The position numbers were made by a program, and so were the translations under genes. The notes beneath the pieces were generated by a model. The model made no database searches, was not told where the DNA came from, and worked only from the letters and a program-made list of their open reading frames with translations. A DNA stretch of 64,000 bases from Euglena gracilis (Eukaryota > Euglenida > Euglenophyceae > Euglenales), in assembly GCA_039621445.1 (NCBI GenBank), contig CP154956.1:53615143-53679142 (forward strand), read 5' to 3'. Positions within the stretch are counted from its first letter, which is position 1, and each line of letters begins with the position of its first letter. Positions 55,987 through 64,000 of this stretch are shown here, one piece after another.

Positions 55987-56050
55987 TGAGGGAATCGAAC
56001 CCACGACCGATAGATTGTAAGTCGAGTGCTCTACCACTGAGCTATGCGCC
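55987..56050 (-). tRNA. tRNA-like gene, Val(TAC)-like, 3' end degraded
   Basis: D arm TAGCTCAGTGGTAGAGC, loop CTTACAA (anticodon TAC), T loop TTCGATT. The 3' strand of the acceptor stem does not match GGCGCAT. Confidence 0.5.
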
Positions 56051-56354
56051 TCTCTGACACATGTTGTCTGAAGGGAAAAATACTAATACATACAGGGAGA
56101 ATCTTTTTGCATTACTAATATGCAATGAAGGAAATCACACCAATGGAAACAAAAAATTTTCCGGTCGAATATTGCACGAATATTCGACAATATATTTCAC
56201 AACATTCGAACGTTCGATTATTTTGAAACATTCGAATATTCGTCGAATATTCGAATGTTCGAAGCAGCCTTAGCAGAAATGCCAAAAATAAAACAATGAA
56301 AAGAGAAATGAAAAAAAATAAAAAATAAACATAAAAAAAATAAAATTAAAAAAA

Positions 56355-57650
56355 CGTCACGTGAAATGATATGACATGTGGGGGGGGTGGGGGGGGTGAG
56401 GGGGGGTGTGGGGGGTGGGGGGGGGGGGGTGTGGGGGGGGGGGGGTGGTGGGGGGGGGGGGGGGGGGGGGTGTGGGTGTGGGGGGTGTACCTTGTAGAGA
56501 CCAATCTAACAACGTTGAGCGGGAAATATTCTGCTGTTTGGACAAGAATCGTAACCCTGACCCTACTCCTTCAAATAACCTCACAAAATCTTTTTGGCCA
56601 CAATGAAACACCATCGGGTTCTTTTGCAGAAATGCAAAAAATAAAAGAAAGAAAAGAAAAATAAAAAAAAATAAAAAAATAAACATAAAAAGAAAAATAA
56701 AAATGAAAAGGGTCACGTGAAATGATGTGACATGTGGGGGGTGTGGGGGGTGTGAGGGGGTGTGTGGGGTGTGTGGGGGGGGTGTGTGGGTGGGGGGGGG
56801 GGGGTGTGGGAGGGTGTGGGGGGGTGTGTGGGGTGGGTGGGGGTGGGTGAGAGTGGGGGGGTGTGGGGGGGTGGGGGGGGGTGTGGGGGTGTGTGGGTGG
56901 TGTGGGGGGTGTGGGGGGGTGTGGGGGGTGTCTTGTAGAGACCAATCTAACAACGTTGTGCGGGAAATATTCTGCTGTTTGGACAAGGATTGTAACCCTA
57001 ACCCTACTCCTTCAAAAAACCTCACAAAATCTTTTTGGCCACAATGAAACACCATCGGGTTCTTTTGCAGAAATGAAAAAAATAAAAGAATGAAAAGAGA
57101 AATAAAAAAAAAAAATAAACATAAAAACAAAAATAAAAATAAAAAAGGTCACGTGAAATGATGTGACGTGGGGGTGTGGGGGGGGTGTGGGGGGGTGTGG
57201 GGGGGTGTGGGGGGTGTGGGGGGGTGTGGGGGTGTGGGGGGGTGGGGGGGGGTGGTGTGGGGTGGGGTGTGGGGGGTGTGGGGGGGGGGGTGTTAACAAC
57301 GTTGAGCGGGAAATATTCTGCTGTTTGGACAAGAATCGTAACCCTGACCCTACTCCGTCAAATAACCTCACAAAATATTTTTGGCCACAATGAAATACCA
57401 TCGGGTTCTTTTGCAGAAATGCCAAAAATAAAAGAATGAAAAGAAAAATGAAAAAAAAAAAATAAACATAAACCAAAATACAAAAATAAAAAAAAAGGTC
57501 ACGTGAAATGATGTGACATGTGGGGGGTGTGGGGGGTGTGGGGGGGTGGGGGGGTGTGTGGGGGTGGGGGGGGGGGGGGGGGGGGTGTGGGGGGTGTGGG
57601 GGGGTGTGGGGGTGTGGGTGTGTGTGGGGGTGTGGGTGTGTGGGGGGTTT
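56355..57650 (+). repeat. Tandem array, about 350-430 bp units with G-rich blocks
   Basis: Units begin GGTCACGTGAAATGATGTGA at about 56355, 56714, 57148 and 57499. Each has a variable (TGGGGGG)n tract, then ACAACGTTG.GCGGGAAATA, TTGGCCACAATGAAACACC and an A-rich tail. Length differences lie in the G tract. G tracts would form G-quadruplexes. Frames such as poly-PHTP are artefacts. Confidence 0.9.
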
Positions 57651-57654
57651 TTTT

Positions 57655-59300
57655 TCCGATTTTTTTCTACTTTTTTGACCCGGGCGGTCGGCGGCGCAAA
57701 ACGGGGCGCCGGCGGGTCGAAAAACGCTCGTTTTCGGCTCAGAAACAGTCTTTTCTGGGTCCGGGAGGCCAAAAAACATCGTTTCGGGCACAAAAAATTT
57801 TCGATTAAAAAATTTTCGATTTTTTTCGACTTTTTGGACCCGGTTTTGACCCAAAGTCAATGGGTCGGCGGCGGCCCAAAACGGGGCGCCGGCGGGTCGA
57901 AAAACGCTCGTTTTTGGCTCCAAAACCGTTTTTCTGGGTCCGGGAGGCCAAAAAAACATCGTTTCGGGCAAAAAAAATTTTCGATTTTTTTCGACTTTTT
58001 TGGACCCGGTTTTGACCCAAAGTCAATGGGTCGGCGGCCCAAAACGGGGCGCCCGGCGGGTCGAAAAACGCTCGTTTTCCGGCTCAAAAAACAGTTTTTT
58101 CTGGGGTCCGGGAGGCCAAAAAAACATCGTTTCGGGCAAAAAAAAATTTTTCGATTTTTTTCTACTTTTTCGACCCTTTTTTGACCCAAAGTCAATGGGT
58201 TAGCGGCTTACAACGGGGCGCCGGCGGGACGAAAAAACGCTTGTTTTGGGCTTAAAAACAGTTTTTTTCTTTTTTTCCGGGGTCCGGGAGGCCAAAAAAA
58301 CATCGTTTCGGGCAAAAAAAAAATTTTTTCGATTTTTTTTTCGGACTTTTTTGACCCGGTTTTGACCCAAAGTCAATGGGTCGGCGGCCCAAACCGGGGC
58401 GCCGGCGGGTCGAAAAAACGCTCGTTTTCGGCTCAAAAACAGTTTTTCTGGGGTCCGGGAGGCCAAAAAACATCGTTTCGGGCAAAAAAATTTTTTCGAT
58501 TTTTTTCTACTTTTTTGACCCGGTTTTGACCCAAAGTCAATGGGTTTGCGGCCCAAAACGGGGCGCAGGCGGGTCGAAAAACGCTCGTTTTCTGCTCAAA
58601 AACAGTTTTTCCTGTTCCGGGAGGCCAAAAAACATCGTTTCGGGCAAAAAAATTTTTTTCGATTTTTTTCGACTTTTTTGACCCGGTTTTTACCCAAAGT
58701 CAATAGGTCGGCGGTCCAAAACGGGGCGCGGGCGGGTCGAAAAACGCTCGTTTTCGTCTCAAAAACAGTTTTTTTTCTCCGGGTCCGGGAGGCCAAAAAA
58801 CCTTGTTTCCGGCAAAAAAAATTTTTTTCGATTTTTTTCGACTTTTTTGACCCGGTTTTGACCCAAAGTCAATGGGTCAGCGGCCCAAAACGGGGCGCCG
58901 GGGGGCGGAAAAGGCTTCGTTTTCGGCTCAAAAGCAGTTTTTTTTTCCTGGGTCCGGGAGGCCAAAAAAACATCGTTTCGGGCAAAAAAAAATTTTTTTT
59001 TTTTTTTTGAACTTTTTTGACCCGGTTTTTGACCCAAAGTTAATGGGTTGGCGGCCCAAAACGGGGCGCCGGCGGTCGAAAAAAAACGCTCGTTTTCGGA
59101 ACAAAAAAAGTTTTTCAGGGTTCAGGAGGCCAAAAAACATCGTTTCGGGCAAAAAAAATTTTTTCGATTTTTTTCGACTTTTTGACCCGGTTTTTGAGCC
59201 AAAGTCAATGGGAAAAAAAAAAAAAAAAAAAAAAAAAAAAACAAAAAAAAACATCGTTTTCGGGCAACAAAAATTTTTTTCGATTTTTTTCGACTTTTTG
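57655..59300 (+). repeat. 170-bp satellite, about nine copies
   Basis: Each unit: TTTTTTGACCCGGTTTTGAC, CCAAAGTCAATGGGTCGGCG, AAACGGGGCGCCGGCGGGTC, GAAAAACGCTCGTTTTCGGC, AAAAACATCGTTTCGGGC and a TTTTTCGATTTTTTTCGAC tail. A lone unit is at 54640-54735. Both strands have long frames because stop codons are scarce in the unit; none is a gene. Confidence 0.95.
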
Positions 59301-59339
59301 GGCGAAAAGGCTACGTCGAACGAGGGATGGTACAACGCA

Positions 59340-60060
59340 CTGATCGTTTGTCTGTATGAGAATGGCCAGAAATGGCCCAAATTGGCCAAAAAACGCCCGT
59401 ATCTCGGGCTGGCCGGGGAGTTGCGGGGAAATCAAAATACAGGTAGATAGAGCGTTCCAAGGGCTTCAATTCAGGTCTCCGGACATTTCCTTTGATTTTG
59501 CATCATTTTGGAGAAATTTTGAAAACATCGATTTTTTGACCCCCCACCCCCCGAAAACGGCTAAGTCGAACAGAGGGAAAAGTGTACAAAACGGCCGTCT
59601 GCGCCGAAAACGGCCGTATCTCGGGCTAGGCGGGGAGTTGCGGGGAAATCAAAATACCGGTAGATGGGGCGTTCCAAGGGCTTCAAATTAGGTCTCCGGA
59701 CATTTCCTTTGGTTTGGCTTCATTTTGGAGATATTTTGAAAATTGACATTTTGAGGGGGGGGGGCTCATCCAGGGGGGGCGGGTAAATCCTACCGAGTTT
59801 GGACCCCTTCGCGCGTGAATAACTCGGGCCTGGCGGGGAGTTGGGGGTCAAACCCAGGTGATTCGGAAACTAGGAATCCAGTCGCTCGTGACTGAAAAAA
59901 AAAATTCGGGAACCGGGCCGGGATCATGGTGATAATCCGTCGGTTCTCCAGGTGACCCCGACCCGGGGGGGGGGGGGTCGAGGGGGGGGATTTCGACGGT
60001 GGTAAGCTTCGCTCTTACCCATAAAGGGATAAGAGCTCAGCGACCCCCCCATATTGTCCC
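59340..60060 (+). repeat. Dispersed repeat, copy 2 (first at 20495-21175)
   Basis: Contains the CTCGGGCTGGCCGGGGAGTT block twice (59401 and 59630), then GAATAACTCGGGCCTGGCG, GTGATAATCC and GTAAGCTTCGCT, in the same order as copy 1. The internal duplication is absent from copy 1. Confidence 0.8.
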
Positions 60061-60600
60061 TCAGCCCCGGCCGACATAGGTGTAGAAGTGGGGGGTGGGG
60101 GGGGGGGGCGGCCCCCCCCCCCGAGATTTTGGAAAGAAAGAATTTTTTGAAAATTGTGTAATTATCTCACCACATTCTTTGTGCTTTTTGAATTTATCAC
60201 ATTAAAAACTCAACTTTCATTGAACCTTTTGGTGCCATTGCTGTTGGAGGTCGCTACCGTCTCGCCACCCTTTGGGCGGCCAAACAACTCCAAACTTATG
60301 GGGCAAAAATCTTCCTTTTTTCAATTTGGGGGTGTTGTTTGTGAGTATCTCGCTACCGTCTCGTCGCCCTTCGGGCGGCATCAGGAAACATGCATCTTGA
60401 CTTGACGGCGGCCGACGGGGGTTTTTTTTTGGCTCGGCCAATGAAATTCCTTTGGTACCCCCATACTGTTTCCCCCCCCCTATTGTCCGGTCGGGCCTCC
60501 GGGGGGGAGGCCGGTGGGACAATAAGGGCGGGGGGTACTATCCACCTGAGATGTACCCCCCTATCCACAACGAGAAAAGACATATTTACCGTCCTCCGAG

Positions 60601-61078
60601 TAGGGTTGTGCCAATTAATCGTTTCGGGCTGCCGAACGATTAATCGCGATTAATCGGGGTGTCTCGGATGATTAACGATTAATTGGTCCCTTGCGATTTT
60701 TTATTGTGAAGTCTGCCTGAGAAATTCCAAAATTGAACATAGACCATTTCATTTTTTTTATGTCCGTCGACGAATTTTTGTTTCATTCTCTGTCAACATG
60801 GCAGAACGAAGCTTATTAGGAACTGTTGCATCTTAATCAGAATCGCGCGATGTTTCACGCTGACTCGTTGGTCACTTTTAACAACCGTTTTCATGGTGTA
60901 CCTGCAAGTAGTGTACTATCTGATTGACTACCCCACGAATTTTTGTTGATTTCAACAAATATTGTGCCTATTGTGGTTTACGTCCACAATGAACGATTAA
61001 TCGCCATGGGCCGAACGATTCGATTAATCGGCGATGACGAACGGTTAATCAATTAATCGATTAATCGAAACAGCCCTA
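60601..61078. mobile_element. TAGGGTTG element with 7-bp target duplication CTCCGAG
   Basis: Ends TAGGGTTGTGCCAATTAATC and GATTAATCGAAACAGCCCTA; CTCCGAG flanks both sides (60594-60600, 61079-61085). Non-coding AT-rich interior with ATTAATCG palindromes at both ends. Confidence 0.88.
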
Positions 61079-61087
61079 CTCCGAGTC

Positions 61088-61462
61088 TTGATTGAGCATC
61101 TCTTTGCCTGCCACTGCAACTCTTCGCCGAAACAACTACATGATTGGATGACAACACTTTATCGCTTACGTGACGTCGACCGGAAAGACATAAACTTGCT
61201 TAACCCGAGCTCCTCATCGCACCGTCCAATAACGACACCCGTGACACCAGAAATTGCCACCAACGGACTGGGACAGCGGGGAGATTTCACCATCCCACGG
61301 CACGTTTGGACTGCCATCGTTACAGAGTCCGTTATTTCAAGATTGGAGAAGTTCTCCTTAACAAAGACACGACCACCAAACAAAGCAACCAAAATTGTAT
61401 TGCCCTCCCTCCAACGAGCTAACTTCCTTCTCCCCACACAATCAAATACGTCCACCATGTAG
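61088..61462 (+). CDS. Unrecognised open frame, possibly retroelement
   Basis: 124 codons including IEHLFACHCNSSPKQLHDWM and TIPRHVWTAIVTESVISRLE, ending in TAG. The complementary frame is also open (MREHLTFVLGHTDTYMVDVF). Neither is recognised. It lies between a MITE and the RNase H piece at 62 kb. Confidence 0.25.
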   Translation: MIEHLFACHCNSSPKQLHDWMTTLYRLRDVDRKDINLLNPSSSSHRPITTPVTPEIATNGLGQRGDFTIPRHVWTAIVTESVISRLEKFSLTKTRPPNKATKIVLPSLQRANFLLPTQSNTSTM

Positions 61463-61599
61463 GTGTCTGTATGACCCAAGACAAACGTCAAGTGTTCTCT
61501 CATTTGTGACTTACGTCTTCTGAACGCTTCCATACCACCGGCACCCCCCTTCTCCCTCCCAACGCTGGAGAACATGAGGACGTTCGGCACGTCCGGCGA

Positions 61600-61830
61600 G
61601 GACACTTGGCCACCAGGGGGGGGGGGGTCCCCATTTTGCCGTGCTGAGGGGGTCAGTCCCCGGGGGGTCCACCGCGGCAGATGGCCAGAATTTCCCAAAG
61701 GAAAATTCATTGGTATGGTTCGGCATGACATGCCGAGGGGGTCAGCTGACCAGGGCGGGGGGGGGGGGGGTCCCATTTTGCCGTGCCGAGGGGGTCCGAC
61801 CACCAGAGGGGGGGGGGTGGCTGCCGAACA
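61600..61830 (+). repeat. GCCGAGGGGGTC repeats
   Basis: Three CATTTTGCCGTGC(T/C)GAGGGGGTC units separated by G runs; similar in style to, but not a copy of, the G-rich MITE. Confidence 0.6.
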
Positions 61831-61999
61831 TCCTAAGCACACTCGCGCATTCTGCACCCCGAGCACATTTTTGGGCCACCACCTTGGACCTGCAAAATTT
61901 CTTTTGGAGTCTAATCCTGGCGCACGAGACACTGGTTTTCATCTTACGTAAATTCTTGGAAACACCACCACCAAACATGCAGGCCCCCACATTGCTCTG

Positions 62000-62239
62000 G
62001 TATCGGTTGGTGTGCACCAGACGATGGATCAGAAGGCGACACCCTGCATTTGTACACAGATGGCGCCTTGCGATCACCTGTTCCACGAGGACTTCGGCTT
62101 CCAAATTCACACTTGCCCGCCGAACATAATGAACCAACAAGTAGCTGAGGCCTGTGCCATTGAGTACGCCCTGCGGGTTGCCGCATCATTCCCTACCAAC
62201 CGAATTCGGCTATATGGAGATAACATGGGAGCGCTATAG
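62000..62239 (+). pseudogene. Retroelement RNase H remnant
   Basis: GDTLHLYTDGALRSPVPRG in one frame, then NQQVAEACAIEYALRVAASF and RIRLYGDNMGAL in another. The YTDGA and NQ-AE-A-ALR-A / LYGDN blocks are the first three catalytic motifs of RT-linked RNase H. A frameshift lies near 62120. Confidence 0.7.
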
Positions 62240-62756
62240 AACACTAGCCACGAATTTCAGGGCAGGCATTCGTGGCCAGCCACAAATTTTGGGGGGGGGG
62301 CAGGGTTGACGTTTTTTTTGGTTTTTTAAAAAAAACGACAAAAAAACATGGTTTTTTTAAAAAAAAAGCAAAAAAAACATGTTTTTTTTTGAAAAAGCAA
62401 AAATTGACCTTTTTCCTTGCAAAATCGTCGTTTTTCGAGGAAAATTTTTCGGGTGTGGTTCGGGTCACGGGGGGGGGGGTCACGGAGGAAACGGCCAAAC
62501 TAGGAATCACCGAAAATGAATTTTTGGGGGGAAATCCTTTTTGGCTCCAAATTAGGATCCCCCAACCTAAAATTAGTATTTTGACACCAAATTAAGCATC
62601 ACCATTCCAAATTTTGCCAAAATTTATGCCTCAAAATTAGGAATCTACCTGAATATTTTGTCAAATTAGGCATCACCGGCCAATTTTTTCAGGAAAAAAT
62701 TGGCCGAAAAGGGTCTTAGGTCGGGTCGGGGGGCGGGTCACAGGGGGAATACCATG

Positions 62757-62985
62757 GGGAGCTGGTACACCCCTCCCCCCCCCTCTCCGAGGGCCTCGCC
62801 ACGCCATTTACTCCCCTCCCCCTCCCCCTAGCCGGACCCCCTCGCCACGCCACCGGGGATTTTCGCGATTTTTTGAAGGAAATTTTTGTTGGAAACCATC
62901 GTACACCCCTCCCCCCCCTGGTGGCCGACCCCCTCGCCTCGCCATTTACCCCCCCCCCCCTATTCGGACCCCCTCGCCACGGTGA
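62757..62985 (-). mobile_element. G-rich MITE copy 5, reversed
   Basis: CTGGTACACCCCTCC to TATTCGGACCCCCTCGCCAC, complement of 37437-37684 with the same internal order. The right end changes to unrelated sequence at about 62985. Confidence 0.85.
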
Positions 62986-63229
62986 AGGACGGAACCGGCG
63001 TCCGGGGACGCCGGGTTCAGGACAGAACCGGCGTCCGCCACCCTTTGTTTAAAGCGGCGTTTTAGACACGCCGGGTTCAGGACAGAACCGGCGTTCACCC
63101 CCTTCGGGCCAGGGAGCACTTAGAAATACGTTCACTAGCGTTCCCCTTTAGTCCCAGGGGGGAACAGCCAAAACGTCCCAAAGCAAATTCTAAAAAAAAA
63201 CCAGAGGATTCAAGCATAAAAATCTCTGA

Positions 63230-63690
63230 AACTCTAAAAAAGCCATGGTGGTTCCAGCCGTATTCCCCAACCATATTTCTGACAGAAAAAAACCCAGCAG
63301 GTCCAGCCAAAATTTCCCAACCGTGATAATAAACCCAGCGAGGTCCAACCACAGTTTCCCCTCCGTATGTCTGAAACAACCCAGGGGGTCCAGCCAACAT
63401 TTACCAGCCGCAATTCTGAAAAACGCACGGGGAGTTCCAGCCAGCATTTAACAACCGTATTTCTAAAAAACCCAGGGGGGTCCAGCCAACATTTCCCAAC
63501 CGTAATTCTAAGAAAAAACCCAGGGGTGGGCAGTCAACATTAAACCGAATTTTTGAAATAACCCAGGGCGGGTCCAGCCAAAATTTCCCTGCCGTATGTC
63601 TGAAAAAACCCAGGGGGGGGGTTCACCCAAAATTGCCAACCGTACTTCTGAAAAAATCCAGTGGGGTCCAGCCAAAATTTCTGTAATGTG
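63230..63690 (+). repeat. About 57-bp minisatellite, eight units
   Basis: Degenerate units of CCAGGGGGTCCAGCCAACAT then TTCCCAACCGTAATTCTGA and AAAAACC. Units differ by small indels; there are no unique spacers. Confidence 0.9.
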
Positions 63691-63762
63691 TCCAAAATTG
63701 GTTTTTCAGCCCTTTGAGAGTTCAAAGCCTCAAAACGTTGTAAATGAAGGGCGTTCAATTTT

Positions 63763-63999
63763 TCAGCAATTTTTTGAATCCAACTCAGACATTCTTTTGA
63801 AAAAATCTGAAGCTTCCTCCGCTTCGCGGGGAATGGGAAGAGGAAAACCGGCCAATGGCATGTTTCGTCCAAAAACAATTTCATAGGGGGATAAGCCACT
63901 TGGCCCAAGGATGTCATGAAATTTCCTCCTCACCAATGGCAAAATTTCAACCCAATTTGTGTCCATCTCGTCGCAAACTTTCTGAAGCCATGTTTTAAA
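63763..63999 (-). pseudogene. Ty3/gypsy integrase C-terminal fragment, runs off right edge
   Basis: Minus strand from the window edge reads KTWLQKVCDEMDTNWVEIL, then PLVRRKFHDILGPSGLSPYE and IVFGRNMPLAGFPLP. The W...L....R....GLSPYE-I-FGRN pattern is the end of the integrase core of gypsy elements. The frame is lost at about 63763, where the minisatellite side begins. Confidence 0.75.
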
Positions 64000-64000
64000 T

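Noticed and set aside
56990-57010. Telomeric repeat (CCCTAA)n
   Set aside because: Only two units, inside each tandem-array unit, and changed in other units.
57012-57971. A 319-codon minus-strand frame
   Set aside because: It crosses the G-rich tandem array and the 170-bp satellite; its proline-threonine-histidine and KKSKK composition follows the repeats.
63230-63690. CRISPR array
   Set aside because: The units are whole-length degenerate tandem repeats without unique spacers, and the genome is eukaryotic.

Overview
The window is nuclear DNA from a eukaryote with a large, repeat-swollen genome and low gene density. Evidence: short GC-rich exons with GT-AG borders spread over kilobases, a signal-anchor glycosyltransferase of a eukaryote-only family, an eEF1A fragment with a 46-bp intron, retroelement and DNA-transposon debris of eukaryotic types, and long TG and CGTG microsatellites. 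Runs of 8-12 G or C occur every few hundred bases. There are no bacterial operons. I cannot fix the lineage; a protist or alga with an expanded genome fits best.

Region 1 (1-25 kb) holds the recognisable host genes, all on the minus strand. A multi-exon secreted cysteine-rich protein runs from its signal peptide at 6.8 kb past the left edge of the window. An RXYLT1/TMEM5-like exostosin-fold glycosyltransferase runs from 15.76 kb to a stop at 8.51 kb. A uL29-like (probably organellar) ribosomal protein gene has exons at 24.9, 21.6 and 21.3 kb. Introns are full of low-complexity DNA.

Region 2 (25-36 kb) is almost gene-free: duplicated segments, a PHD-finger-like exon bracketed by palindromes, and simple repeats.

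Region 3 (36-53 kb) is the most interesting. Four or five pieces of tyrosine-recombinase-like genes (36.8, 38.1, 39.0, 44.6 and 52.9 kb) lie in or beside inverted-repeat elements. Two of these element types carry palindromes built like the recombination sites of tyrosine recombinases: arms of up to 13-14 bp around an 8-bp spacer. Nested with them are MITE families with 3-bp or 7-bp target duplications, Ty3/gypsy and DIRS-like reverse transcriptase remnants, a hAT-like transposase fragment, a broken eEF1A fragment, and an apparently recent small element with identical 420-bp terminal repeats, a primer-binding-site match to initiator tRNA-Met and Pol III boxes inside each repeat.

Region 4 (53-64 kb) holds a cluster of tRNA-like genes (three with valine anticodons), a tandem array with G-rich blocks, a 170-bp satellite array, a dispersed repeat shared with 20.5 kb, a 7-bp-TSD element, and remnants of an RNase H and a gypsy integrase. 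Host genes occupy only a few per cent of the window; most of the rest is mobile or tandem repeat DNA, much of it nested.
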